Below the pieces are notes generated by a model. The model saw only the letters and a list, made by a program, of their open reading frames with translations. It did not search any database and had not been told where the DNA came from. Positions 46,951 through 55,756 of a stretch of DNA of 64,000 nucleotides are shown here, piece after piece; positions within the stretch are counted from its first letter, which is position 1; each line of letters begins with the position of its first letter. A program made the position numbers and the translations under genes. This DNA is from Acidimicrobiales bacterium (GTDB taxonomy: Bacteria; Actinomycetota; Acidimicrobiia; Acidimicrobiales; CADCSY01): contig DATKDW010000017.1 in the NCBI GenBank assembly GCA_035512495.1, forward strand, positions 1 to 64,000. The letters are read 5' to 3'.

Positions 46951-49017
46951 GTGTTCGCTGCGCTGCTCGCCGTGCCCGGCGTGCCGTTGGCGATCCTCCT
47001 CGCCCGGGGTCACGCGCGGTCGTTGTCGAGCCTGCTGGTGCAGGGCCAGCTGCTCGGCCTCGGCCTGGTCCTGGCGGTGGCGCTCTCCACCGCGCACTCG
47101 GTGGGCATCAGCCGGGTCAGCGTGGGGCTGCCGGTGGCGGCGATCGCCGTCGCCGGATGGGTGGCGGTCGTCGTCAGCGGCCAGCTCCGGCCGCTTCCGC
47201 GACCCCGGCTGACGTGGCCGGGGGCGGCGATGGCCGTGGTGCTGATCGGCGCCCTGGCCCTGCGCCTGCACCCGGTGTACTTCCTGGCCCAGACGGCGGA
47301 CTTCGGGGAGTACGTGAACCGGGGCAACGTCGTCGCCGATGGCGGTCCGTTCATCCAGTGGTTCCTCCAGCTGTTCAGCATCGCCCTGGCGCTGTCGAAG
47401 CTGGTGGTCGGCCAGGCCGCCGTGGTCGACCTCGTCCCCTTCCTCGGGATGCTCCTGATCGCCGGCCTCGTCACCATCGCCTACGAGCTGGGCTTCCGGC
47501 CGGTGGTGCGCACCGCCCTGGCGGCGGTCGTGGCGCTGCACGTGGGGCCGGTGTGGTTCTCGCTGCTGCCGACGTCGGAGTCGCTCTACGCCGTCCTGCT
47601 CGTCGCCCTCCTGCTGTTCGTGCTGCTGGCCCTCCAGCGCGGTCACCACGCCGAGGCGGCCGTGGCCGGGGGGTTCGTCGGGTTGCAGATGGTGACCAGG
47701 GGCAACGCCCTGCTCCTCCTGCCCGTCCTCGTCGTGGGGGTGGCGGTGGCCGCCGTGCTCGTGCCTCGCGACCACGCCCGGCGGCTGGCGACGTTCCTGG
47801 CCGCGGCCACGGTCGCCACCTACGTCGGGTTCGCCTACAACACCCGGTTCTCGCACCCGTACTTCGTCGAGCACAACCTGCGCAGCTACCTCCAGCGCGA
47901 GGTGGTCGACGTGGTGGAGGAGGTCGGCCGCGGCGCTGCCTTCGTCGTCGGCCTCGCGGTGGTCCTGGTGGCTACGGCCGCCCTCGTGGTGGCGCTCGAC
48001 GGGCTCAACCGACTCATGGGCCCGCCCCGGTCGTCGCCGGTGCTGGCGGCGGTGCGCGTTGGGGTGGTGCCGGCCGCACTGGCCGGCTGTGTCGTCGCCG
48101 TGGTGGTGCTGGGCCCGGCCGGCATGGGCGCCGGCCTGGGGACCTACGGGATCGCCCTGGGCCTGGTGGCGGCCGCCGGGGCGGTGGCCGTGCTGCGCTC
48201 GCTGCCCACCGAGCCCGCGCCCACCCGGGCACTGCTGGCGCCGGCGGTGCTGGTGGCCGGGGCCTTCGCCGTGCTCTTCGCCTACCGGATCCCCGAGATG
48301 CGCGAGTCGTTCACCTACCTGTACTGGGAGCGCTACCTCTTCAGCGAGGTGTTCCCGGTGGTGGCCATCCTGTCGCTGTGGGGGCTGGCGCTCGGGGAGC
48401 GGGCGGTCCGGGCCGGCCTCCGGCGTCTCGAGGGGCGGCGGGGCGGGCGGGTCGTGGGTGGAGCCGTGGTGGTCGTGGTGGTCGTGGTGGCGCTCGCCGA
48501 GCTGACCGCCAGCACCGCCCTGGTGCGCCAGGACACCTACTTCGCCGGGTTCCACGACCACATGGCCGAGCTCGACCGGCTGACGACCGGCCCGGATGGC
48601 GAGCCCGAGCTGCTCCTCTTCGTGGGGATGCAGTCCGACCTGCCCGAGGGCTGGTTCCACCTCAACACCCACCGGGTCTTCTCCCTGCCGATGATCGAGT
48701 CGTTCGACCGGCGGATCCTCAACGGCCGCCAACCGGCCTTCCAGTTCGGCGACCGACCCGTCGACGTGGCCCGGGTGGGCGAGCTGCTGGAGGAGGCGGG
48801 TGAAGCGCGGGCGCTCGCGGTGGAGGTGGTGGCCCCCGGCGCCCACGCGGTGATCCGTCCCGGCGCCGGTCGCCGCGTGCGCGGCGTGGCGGTGGGGCGG
48901 CGGGTCGGGGTGGTGGAGGTCGAGCTGCCCGTGCTCGCCGATCACCCGCGTGGCGACCGGTCGTGGCGGCGCTTGCGGGTCGACCTGGTGGTGACCGAGG
49001 TGCGCCGGACCCGCTGA
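46951..49017 (+). CDS. Polytopic GT-C-like membrane glycosyltransferase
   Basis: 688 residues, about twelve or more membrane segments in the first ~520 residues and a ~150-residue extracytoplasmic end. The loop after the first spans carries acidic residues (AQTADFGEYVNRGNVV), where GT-C enzymes keep their catalytic Asp. Probably transfers a sugar from a polyprenyl-phosphate donor outside the membrane. The GTG at 46951 is the first in-frame start, but hydrophobic sequence (ILTALHVCV) continues upstream without a start codon, so the 5' end is uncertain. Confidence 0.7.
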   Translation: MFAALLAVPGVPLAILLARGHARSLSSLLVQGQLLGLGLVLAVALSTAHSVGISRVSVGLPVAAIAVAGWVAVVVSGQLRPLPRPRLTWPGAAMAVVLIGALALRLHPVYFLAQTADFGEYVNRGNVVADGGPFIQWFLQLFSIALALSKLVVGQAAVVDLVPFLGMLLIAGLVTIAYELGFRPVVRTALAAVVALHVGPVWFSLLPTSESLYAVLLVALLLFVLLALQRGHHAEAAVAGGFVGLQMVTRGNALLLLPVLVVGVAVAAVLVPRDHARRLATFLAAATVATYVGFAYNTRFSHPYFVEHNLRSYLQREVVDVVEEVGRGAAFVVGLAVVLVATAALVVALDGLNRLMGPPRSSPVLAAVRVGVVPAALAGCVVAVVVLGPAGMGAGLGTYGIALGLVAAAGAVAVLRSLPTEPAPTRALLAPAVLVAGAFAVLFAYRIPEMRESFTYLYWERYLFSEVFPVVAILSLWGLALGERAVRAGLRRLEGRRGGRVVGGAVVVVVVVVALAELTASTALVRQDTYFAGFHDHMAELDRLTTGPDGEPELLLFVGMQSDLPEGWFHLNTHRVFSLPMIESFDRRILNGRQPAFQFGDRPVDVARVGELLEEAGEARALAVEVVAPGAHAVIRPGAGRRVRGVAVGRRVGVVEVELPVLADHPRGDRSWRRLRVDLVVTEVRRTR

Positions 49018-49045
49018 GCGACGTCGCCGGCGCCTCGCCCGAGGA

Positions 49046-50113
49046 TCAGGAGCGGGCGGCCATCCGGGCTCCGACGACCTCGTCGAGCAGCTCGCGGTAC
49101 CACGTCGAGACGTCGACCTTGTCGCCGAGCACGGCGGCCCGGCGCTCGGTCCACCGGTCCCTGGCGCCGGCGTCGTCGGCCAGGGTGATGGTGCGTTCGA
49201 TGAGGGCGTCGGCCTCCGTCGGGGCGAACGACTCGACCAGGCCGTAGCGCGCCTCGAGGTCGACGAGGTAGGGGACCCGGCCGTGGAAGGCGCTGAGGTA
49301 GAGGGCAGGCGTGCCGAGCAGTGCCGCCTCGGCCGTCATGGTCTGGGAGTCGCCGACGCAGAGCTGGGCGAAGGCGAGGGCGTCGTGGAGCCGGTGCGGT
49401 CCCACGGGCAGGCGCAGATCGTCGAGCCCGGGCGGGAGTCCACCCTCCATGGAGATGAAGACCTTGCCCCGGGACCGCAGCTCCTTGATGATCCGGTCGC
49501 GGTCGCCGGGGGCGAGACCGGTGATCTGGCGGTCGTGGGAGGCGTGGAGAGCCACGATCCGCACGATGGAGAAGGGTTCGCCCGGCGCCACCCCCAGCTC
49601 GTCGAGCACCGCGGGGTCGGGCGTGAAGTGGTCGGGGTGCAGGTAGGCGAGCGCCTTGTAGCCGGGATAGGTGCGCTGCTTGGGCCCGAGGGGCGGCAGG
49701 CAGTCGGGGGTGGTGATGATGTCGGCGAAGGGGGCGGCGGTCTTCCAGTGGATGCCCACGGCGGGGCCGTCATCGGTGTCGAACACCCCGGGGATGCGCA
49801 AGATGGTCGCGGCCTGCACGCCGCTGGGGTTTCGGGTGAGGACGACGTCGGCGTCCATCTCCCTGCCTTCGCGCACCAGCGCCGTCACCCTGGTGACGAG
49901 CTCCCGGGCCTGGTGGAGGCGGCCGGAGCCGGCTCGCCCGACGATGCGGTGGGGGATCTCGAAGCGCTCGAGCAGGGCGCAGGTGACGTCCTTCTCCCGG
50001 GCGATCACCCGCGTCTCGTGGCCCTCGTCCTCGAGCTGGGCTCGCAGGTGGCGGTAGAAGTGGACGTGGGCAGGGTGAGCGATGTCGAACAGCACCCGCA
50101 TGGGGCGGTCCAT
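49046..50113 (-). CDS. DUF354 family glycosyltransferase-B-fold protein
   Basis: 355 residues. VLFDIAHPAHVHFYRHLRAQL at the N-terminus and GDSQTMTAEAALLGTPALYLS near residue 260 are diagnostic of DUF354, related to UDP-GlcNAc epimerase/glycosyltransferase B folds and found in surface-polysaccharide clusters. Its ATG shares one base with the stop of the upstream methyltransferase, so it belongs to the minus-strand operon 51.8-49.0 kb. Donor and acceptor sugars are unknown. Confidence 0.85.
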   Translation of the reverse strand: MDRPMRVLFDIAHPAHVHFYRHLRAQLEDEGHETRVIAREKDVTCALLERFEIPHRIVGRAGSGRLHQARELVTRVTALVREGREMDADVVLTRNPSGVQAATILRIPGVFDTDDGPAVGIHWKTAAPFADIITTPDCLPPLGPKQRTYPGYKALAYLHPDHFTPDPAVLDELGVAPGEPFSIVRIVALHASHDRQITGLAPGDRDRIIKELRSRGKVFISMEGGLPPGLDDLRLPVGPHRLHDALAFAQLCVGDSQTMTAEAALLGTPALYLSAFHGRVPYLVDLEARYGLVESFAPTEADALIERTITLADDAGARDRWTERRAAVLGDKVDVSTWYRELLDEVVGARMAARS

Positions 50114-50856
50114 CAGGCGGCCGGCCGGTGGGCCACGTAGATGAGCGAGGGCAGCACGGGCACGGCCCGCAGCGCACGCTCGGGGGCGGTGAGCAGCCGC
50201 CGGGCCACGGGGCCTGCCGTCTCCACCTCAGCCATCAGGCGCATGGCCTCGATGGTGGCGTCCTCCCAGTCGAGGCCCGAGCCGTCGAGCAGGCGCCGCA
50301 TCGTGGCCCCGCTGGGCGGCACCACGTCGTACCACTCGCCCTTGCGGGTGGCGCGCACGTAGCGGTCGGCCAGCGCCGAGGGCAGCCACGACAGCAGCGG
50401 GAGGTGGAGGTGAGGCTCGATCACCCTCCACCGGTTGGGCACCGCCACGTAGGCGACCCCGCCGGGTCGCAGCACCCGGCGGATCTCGGCGAGGTGGTGG
50501 GCCTGGTCATCGACGGTGCCCACGTGCTCGAGCACGTGGTTGGAGACCGCGGCGTCGAAGGCGGCGTCGTCGAAGGGGAGGGTGGTGCCGTCGACCTTGG
50601 TGAACTCGTAGCCGGCGGTGGACTCGCGCACGTCGTTGGCATCGACGGAGCGAACCCGGCCTTCGGGCCCCACGGCGTCGGCGAAGGCGCCCGCCATGTA
50701 CCCCGAACCGGTGCCCACCTCGAGCAGGTCGGCGCCGAGGAGATCGAGGCGGCGGCCGAGCATCATCACGATCTTGCGCGACTTCTCGAGGCGAAGGCCG
50801 GCCTCGACGTCGTGGTGGGGACGGCGGGTGCCGTCGTCGTGGGAGGGGCCGTCCAT
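50113..50856 (-). CDS. SAM-dependent class I methyltransferase
   Basis: 247 residues. Motif I LLEVGTGSGYMAGAFADAVG, acidic RSVDAND, LPFDDAAFDAAVSNHVLEHV and VLRPGGVAYVAVPN place it in the Methyltransf_11/25 type group. Likely modifies a sugar or lipid of the surface polymer. One-base overlaps join it to both the flippase-like gene upstream and the DUF354 gene downstream. Confidence 0.88.
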   Translation of the reverse strand: MDGPSHDDGTRRPHHDVEAGLRLEKSRKIVMMLGRRLDLLGADLLEVGTGSGYMAGAFADAVGPEGRVRSVDANDVRESTAGYEFTKVDGTTLPFDDAAFDAAVSNHVLEHVGTVDDQAHHLAEIRRVLRPGGVAYVAVPNRWRVIEPHLHLPLLSWLPSALADRYVRATRKGEWYDVVPPSGATMRRLLDGSGLDWEDATIEAMRLMAEVETAGPVARRLLTAPERALRAVPVLPSLIYVAHRPAA

Positions 50857-51797
50857 CAGGGGATCTTCGCACCTGGGCCTGGGCCGGGCACGCCAGGGTC
50901 GGCGTCGCCGGCGTCGCCGGTGTCCGGGCGCCCGGTGGTGGCCAGCACGACAGCGCTGCAGAGGGCGAGCACGGCGTAGCCGACGATGCGGTCGACCGCT
51001 GCCATCAGGGCGCCGGCCGCGGCCGGGAGGCCGACGACGGCGCCTACGGCGGCGCTGAGCACTTCCCGGATCCCGATGCCGCCGGGGAAGATGCCCGCGG
51101 CGCTGGCGACGATGGCGGCGCCGAGGAGGGCGGCCGCCTCGGCCAGGCCGGCGTCGAAGCCGAGGGCGCGCAGGACCACCCAGGTGCGAGCGATCCCGAC
51201 GGCCACCGAGGCCATCTCCACGGCCGCCACCCGGGGGAGGGCCCTGCGGGTGCCGGCGGTGCCCACCTGGCGCAGCAGCAGGATGACGGCGACCCCCCAG
51301 CCGACGACGCCGGCGGCGAGTGCCAGGCCGCCGACCAGCGCCTGCGCTGAGGGAACGAGCAGGGCACCGGCGACCAGGGCGCCGGTGGCGACCCAGGCGA
51401 GGCCGATCACCGCGGTGGCCGAGAGGGCCTGCCGGTAGCCGAGGCCGAGGCGCTTGAGGGCCTGGGTGCGCACCAGGGCGGCACCAGGGATGGGCATCAC
51501 GTTGGCGGCACTGGCAAGGATGCTGACGCGCAACGAATCGGCCACGCCGGGGCGCACGCCGAGGAACAGTGCCGACACCGCGAACTCGGCGGCGTTGACC
51601 CCGAAGGTCACCAGCGAGAGGCCGGCGGCGACGAGCAGCCAGAGGTACCAGTCGTCGGCGAGGGGGATGCCGTCGAGGGCTCGGATGGCGAGCACCCCGC
51701 TCACGACGAAGACCGCCAGCGCCGCGCCGAGGAGGAGGCGCTGCGCCCGTGGCGAGCGGGCGGTGCCGCGCTCGCCCAGTCGGCTCAGCCGAGACAC
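50856..51797 (-). CDS. Flippase-like (LPG synthase TM / UPF0104) membrane protein
   Basis: 313 residues, about eight hydrophobic segments. The segment SILASAANVMPIPGAALVRTQALKRLGLGYRQAL and the GIFPGGIGIREVLSAAVGAVVGLP helix are typical of the lysylphosphatidylglycerol synthetase TM family, members of which are candidate lipid or polyprenyl-sugar flippases. Second gene of the minus-strand operon behind a GT2 enzyme that makes polyprenyl-phosphate sugar, which supports a role in moving that donor (inference). Confidence 0.82.
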   Translation of the reverse strand: MSRLSRLGERGTARSPRAQRLLLGAALAVFVVSGVLAIRALDGIPLADDWYLWLLVAAGLSLVTFGVNAAEFAVSALFLGVRPGVADSLRVSILASAANVMPIPGAALVRTQALKRLGLGYRQALSATAVIGLAWVATGALVAGALLVPSAQALVGGLALAAGVVGWGVAVILLLRQVGTAGTRRALPRVAAVEMASVAVGIARTWVVLRALGFDAGLAEAAALLGAAIVASAAGIFPGGIGIREVLSAAVGAVVGLPAAAGALMAAVDRIVGYAVLALCSAVVLATTGRPDTGDAGDADPGVPGPGPGAKIP

Positions 51798-51807
51798 CGG
51801 GTGTCGC

Positions 51808-52743
51808 CTACAGCGACGCCGGCTCGACCTCGTCGACCGGCTTGTCCAGGCGCACCACCAGGTCGGCGAGCAGCCCGATGGCGAGCACCTGGAAGGCGGC
51901 GAAGAGGATCACCAGCGTGTTGGTGGCGACTCGGAAGTCCTTGGTGACGAAGTCGAAGCCGAGCTTCCCGATCCCGAAGGCGGCCAGGGCGAGGCCGATG
52001 GGCAGGAAGATCTTCAGCGGGTTGTACGACAGGATCAGGCGGATCACCTGGGTGACGTAGCGCTTGGTGTCCTTCCACCAGTGGAACTTGCTCTTGCCGG
52101 CCCGGGGGGCGTAGTCGATGTCGACGTACTTCACCGAGTAGCCGTTGGCCAGGAACGCCATGGTGATGGTGGTGACGCAGCTGAACCCGGGCGGCAGCAG
52201 GTGGAGGTACTGGCGGGCCACGTCGGCCCGGAAGGCCCGCAGGCCCGAGTTGAGGTCGGGGATCTTGGTCTCGGCCAGGAACGACGCCAGCTTGCGGATC
52301 AGCCACTTGGCCGGGATGCGGAAGACCTTGGCGGTGCCCTGCTCGGAGGTGCGGGCGCCCACCACCTGGTCGTAGCCCTCGAGCTCCTTGACGATCCGGG
52401 GGATCTCGTCGTTGGGGTAGGTCATGTCGGCGTCGGTCCACACCACCACCCGGCCGCGGGCGGCCCGGGTGCCGGCCTTGCGGGCCGAGCCCGAGCCCCG
52501 GTTCTGGGCGAAGCGGATGAGGCGGATCCCCTCGAGCTCGAGGAGCTGCTCGGAGCTGCCGTCGTCGGAGCCGTCGTCGACCACCACGATCTCGTAGGAG
52601 TAGGGCGAGGCGTCGAGGGCGGCCCGGATGCGGGCGACCTCGTCGCGAAGGTGGCCCTTCTCGTTGTAGACCGGCAGCACGACGGTGACGTCGAGCTCGT
52701 CGTGGGCAGTGGGCTCGGCGGCGGTGGTCTCGGCGGCGCTCAT
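51808..52743 (-). CDS. GT2 glycosyltransferase, polyprenyl-phosphate-sugar synthase type
   Basis: 311 residues. GT-A domain: TVVLPVYNEKGHLRDEVARI, VVDDGSDDGS, the DxD-like VVWTDADMTYPNDEI and FHWWKDTKRYVTQVIRLI (amphipathic helix), then two membrane spans at the C-terminus (~235-300), the GtrB/DPMS pattern. Charges polyprenyl phosphate with a sugar on the inner face. First gene of the operon ending at 49.0 kb; its promoter lies directly upstream. The two neighbouring GT-C-like proteins are natural users of the product. Confidence 0.9.
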   Translation of the reverse strand: MSAAETTAAEPTAHDELDVTVVLPVYNEKGHLRDEVARIRAALDASPYSYEIVVVDDGSDDGSSEQLLELEGIRLIRFAQNRGSGSARKAGTRAARGRVVVWTDADMTYPNDEIPRIVKELEGYDQVVGARTSEQGTAKVFRIPAKWLIRKLASFLAETKIPDLNSGLRAFRADVARQYLHLLPPGFSCVTTITMAFLANGYSVKYVDIDYAPRAGKSKFHWWKDTKRYVTQVIRLILSYNPLKIFLPIGLALAAFGIGKLGFDFVTKDFRVATNTLVILFAAFQVLAIGLLADLVVRLDKPVDEVEPASL

Positions 52744-52753
52744 GGGTGGGCTC

Positions 52754-52759
52754 AGCGTA
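52754..52759 (-). promoter_or_regulatory. Leaderless-type -10 hexamer of GT2 gene
   Basis: TACGCT on the minus strand, 10 nt before the ATG at 52743. Confidence 0.45.
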
Positions 52760-52772
52760 GACCCGCGGGCCG

Positions 52773-54932
52773 TCAGGGGCCGAGGCGCCAGACGGTGAAG
52801 TGGAAGGGAAGGGCGGCGGCGCGCGACGGACGCTCGTCGTAGGTGAGCTCCCACAGCGGCAGGCTGCGCCGGACGCGCAGCACCTCTTCGGCGTCGAGGC
52901 CGGCGAGCGGGCCGGGGAGGGCGTCGCCGTCGGCGACGAGGAAGGTGGTCCTCCCGGGCAGCGCCTCCTGCCAGACCCCGACGTCGGCGGGGGTGGCGCC
53001 GGCCGGCAGGCGGGTCACCGCCGCGCCCGTCCGGTAGAGCACGGGGGAGGCGAAGGCGTTGGCCGAGCCCGCCGCCGGCCCCTCGGCCATCGACCACAGG
53101 AAGAGGGCCTCACCGTCGGGGTCGAGGGCGACGACTTCGTCGATGGTGGTGAGCGAGCCCGCCAGCTCGTGGTGGTCGCGCAGGGGCAGCGACATGGCGA
53201 GCATCGACCCGACGAGGGCCACGGTCGCCACGGCGCTGGCGGCCCGCAGGGGGAGGGCGCCCCGTCCCCGGTAGACCAGGCCGGCGGCCAGGGCGACGGC
53301 GATGAGGATGGTCAGGCCGGTGAGGTTGTAGGGGAGGAAGCGGCGAGTCCACCAGATCAAGCGGGTGGCGATGCGGGGGTTCTGCAGGTACAGCGGCAGC
53401 AGGAGCAGGGCGGGCCCCACCGCCACCCACCGGCTCAGCCGCCACGGACGCAGGGCGGTGACGGCCACGCCCACCAGGGCGAGGGCGATCCCCGGCCAGG
53501 TGAGGAACATCGCCAGGCGCTCCAGCGACCGCCGGGCGTAGAAGTCGCCGGCGGCGTTGAGGTTGGTCCCGGGCGCCAGCGCGTCGGGGCCGAGGAGCGG
53601 GCGAGCGGCGTTGTAGGCGAGGACCAGCGCGGTCAGCGCCACGGTGCCGCCTCCGAGCGCCAGCCGTCCTCGTCGGGTGCCGGCCCAGCCCACCACCCGG
53701 TCGATCGAGCGCACCGCGGCGCCCACCAGGGCAGACCTCGCTCCCGGGTTGTGTGCGCCAGGCGTCGGCTCCGGACGTCCAGCGCGCACATCTCGGGCCG
53801 GGGTGGTGGCCAGACGGCGGGCGACGGTCACCACGGCCGCGGTGGCGATGGGGAGCGCGAGCGCGCCGATGAGGGTGGGCAGGTCGGGCAGGCCCTGGCC
53901 GGCGGTGTAGTGGCCGGCGAATCGGTACGCCTGGAGCAGGGCGTGGGGCATGACCAGCGCCAGGCCGGCGGCATACCAGGTGGCCCGGCGGTCGAACCGG
54001 CCGGCGATCGCCAGCAGCGACAGGGCGACCACGGCGAGGCCAACCATCACCATGCCGTCGGCCCGGGCCACGAACACCAGCCCGGTGAGCACCCCCGCCA
54101 GGCCGGCGGCGGGTCGCCAGCGCGCCTGGGCGGCGACGACCACGCCCAGCACCGCCCCGACGAGCAGCAGCTGGGTGAGCACCTCGCTGGTGGGGTAGCG
54201 GGCGTGCCAGACACCGATCATGTTGACCGTCGCCACCACGCCGGCGAGGGTGCCGGCCACCGGCCCGAAGGCGCGCCACGCCACCAGGCAGGTGGCCAGG
54301 GCGACCAGCACGCCGAGGACGGGGTTGACGTTGACCACCCCACCGGGCCCGGCGACGTCGCCCGGCGGCGCCAGCAGTGCGGCGTGCAGGTGGTAGAAGC
54401 CCGGGATGCTGCGGCCCTCGTCGAGGGTGCTGGCGGCCAGGCCGGGGAAGCGCACCCGCTCGTCGTTCACCGTCCCGGGGAGGTCGGCGCCGGCGGCCAG
54501 GGCGGGGTCGGGCACGTCGAACGACCCGGTGCGGGGGATGGCGAGGCCGTGGGCCACGTAGACGCCGGGGTCCCAGCCGGCCATGGCCACGGGGAAGCCG
54601 GGGAAGAGGAGCAGCCCGCCGGCCACCACCAGCGCGCCGAGCACCCCGAGCTGCGCGGGGTCGGTGCGCACCACCGGTCGCGCCCGGGAGCGCAGGGCCA
54701 CGAGCACCACCACGCCGAGCAGGGCGGTGGCACCGAGCGCCGTGCCCACGAGGGTCCACACGCGGGCGTGGGCGAGCACGAGCGAGACCTCGGCCACCAC
54801 GGCGACGACCACGATGGCGAGGCCGACGACGATCTCGCCGAGCGTCAGAGAGGCCGCCTCCCGCTCGCTCCGCCGGGCGGGTTGGTCGGGCCGGTCGGTC
54901 GTCCCCGTCGGGGTGGCGTCGGCAGCGCTCAT
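52773..54932 (-). CDS. Large GT-C-like membrane protein
   Basis: 719 residues with about twelve to fourteen membrane spans and a soluble C-terminal ~140 residues. After the third span the external loop reads GFPVAMAGWDPGVYVAHGLA, with an acidic residue where GT39/GT83-type enzymes have their catalytic Asp. Likely a polyprenyl-phosphosugar-dependent glycosyltransferase of the surface polymer. ATG at 54932; the region between it and the next gene (55022) holds no gene. Its start MSAADAT resembles that of the GT2 gene, MSAAETT. Confidence 0.75.
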   Translation of the reverse strand: MSAADATPTGTTDRPDQPARRSEREAASLTLGEIVVGLAIVVVAVVAEVSLVLAHARVWTLVGTALGATALLGVVVLVALRSRARPVVRTDPAQLGVLGALVVAGGLLLFPGFPVAMAGWDPGVYVAHGLAIPRTGSFDVPDPALAAGADLPGTVNDERVRFPGLAASTLDEGRSIPGFYHLHAALLAPPGDVAGPGGVVNVNPVLGVLVALATCLVAWRAFGPVAGTLAGVVATVNMIGVWHARYPTSEVLTQLLLVGAVLGVVVAAQARWRPAAGLAGVLTGLVFVARADGMVMVGLAVVALSLLAIAGRFDRRATWYAAGLALVMPHALLQAYRFAGHYTAGQGLPDLPTLIGALALPIATAAVVTVARRLATTPARDVRAGRPEPTPGAHNPGARSALVGAAVRSIDRVVGWAGTRRGRLALGGGTVALTALVLAYNAARPLLGPDALAPGTNLNAAGDFYARRSLERLAMFLTWPGIALALVGVAVTALRPWRLSRWVAVGPALLLLPLYLQNPRIATRLIWWTRRFLPYNLTGLTILIAVALAAGLVYRGRGALPLRAASAVATVALVGSMLAMSLPLRDHHELAGSLTTIDEVVALDPDGEALFLWSMAEGPAAGSANAFASPVLYRTGAAVTRLPAGATPADVGVWQEALPGRTTFLVADGDALPGPLAGLDAEEVLRVRRSLPLWELTYDERPSRAAALPFHFTVWRLGP

Positions 54933-55021
54933 GGGCGTCAGCAGCCTGCCACCTGTGGGCCCGACGCCCACGCCACCGAGGCTCACTCCCTCGCCTGACG
55001 AGGTCGAAGCAGCGGGTCGGC

Positions 55022-55459
55022 TCAGGAGCCGGCGAGCAGGACCGACTCGGCGTCGGCGGGGTCGATGCGTTCGAGCCCCACCACGGCGTCGAAGGCGCGG
55101 TCGGGGGAGACGATGGTGTCGATCCCCCGGTTCAGGGCGGTGGCGGCGTGGATGCCGTCTCGGACGTCGAGGCGGTCGTCGGCGGCGACCAGGCTCAGGG
55201 CCAGGCGCACGTCGGCGACCTCGACGGCGTGGAGCCGGCACAGGTCGGCTGCCGCGTGCGCATCGGCCATGGCCTGGCGTCGGTCGCCACCGCGCCGGGA
55301 CCGTACGTGGGCCAGCTCCTGCACCAGCTCGACACTCGCGTCCCCGACGAGGAGCCCATCGCCGGCCAGTCGGACGAGCCGGCGGCAGGGCGCTCGGTAC
55401 CGGTGGCCGGTGCCGAGGGCGTAGACGAAGACGGCGGTGTCGTAGAGGAAGCGCCTCAT
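55022..55459 (-). CDS. VapC-type PIN-domain toxin
   Basis: 145 residues, complete PIN domain: Asp7 in FLYDTAVFVYAL, Glu in DASVELVQELAH, Asp in DVRDGIHAATAL and Asp in IVSPDRAFDAVVG, the four acidic residues of a Mg-dependent ribonuclease. Overlaps the antitoxin stop by 4 bp. In contrast to the decayed pair at 5.2-5.8 kb, this module looks functional. It cuts RNA (often tRNA or rRNA) when released from the antitoxin. Confidence 0.85.
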   Translation of the reverse strand: MRRFLYDTAVFVYALGTGHRYRAPCRRLVRLAGDGLLVGDASVELVQELAHVRSRRGGDRRQAMADAHAAADLCRLHAVEVADVRLALSLVAADDRLDVRDGIHAATALNRGIDTIVSPDRAFDAVVGLERIDPADAESVLLAGS

Positions 55460-55713
55460 CCGTAGCGTGCGTCGAGGTCGGCGCCGAGCTGGCCCTTGAC
55501 TTCGTCCCACTCGCCGACGGGCGCGGGCGCAGCGTCGAGCAGGCGATCGGCGGCCAGGCGTCGCAGGGTGACCTCGTCGCTCAGCGACACATCGATGGCC
55601 TGGCGCACCACGGCGGCCACCGACGAGCCCCGGCGCTCCGCCTCCGCCTCGAGTCGGGCGTAGCGCTCGTCGTCCACCAGGATCTGCAGCCGTCGGGTCA
55701 TCGACATGCTCAT
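55456..55713 (-). CDS. VapB-type ribbon-helix-helix antitoxin
   Basis: 85 residues. RRLQILVDDERYARLEAEAERRGSSVAAVVR forms the strand-helix-helix DNA-binding domain; the C-terminal tail (VGEWDEVKGQLGADLDARYG) is the probable toxin-binding part. Three in-frame ATGs lie at 55713, 55707 and 55701; the first follows TACTGT directly. Probably represses its own operon. Confidence 0.8.
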   Translation of the reverse strand: MSMSMTRRLQILVDDERYARLEAEAERRGSSVAAVVRQAIDVSLSDEVTLRRLAADRLLDAAPAPVGEWDEVKGQLGADLDARYG

Positions 55714-55756
55714 ACAGTAGCAGGAGCATGTCGAGCGCCAGCCCGACGCGCCACCC

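Noticed and set aside
52800-54998. A 732-codon plus-strand frame opposite the large membrane protein
   Set aside because: Gly/Gln/His/Arg-rich translation without hydrophobic or domain structure; a shadow.
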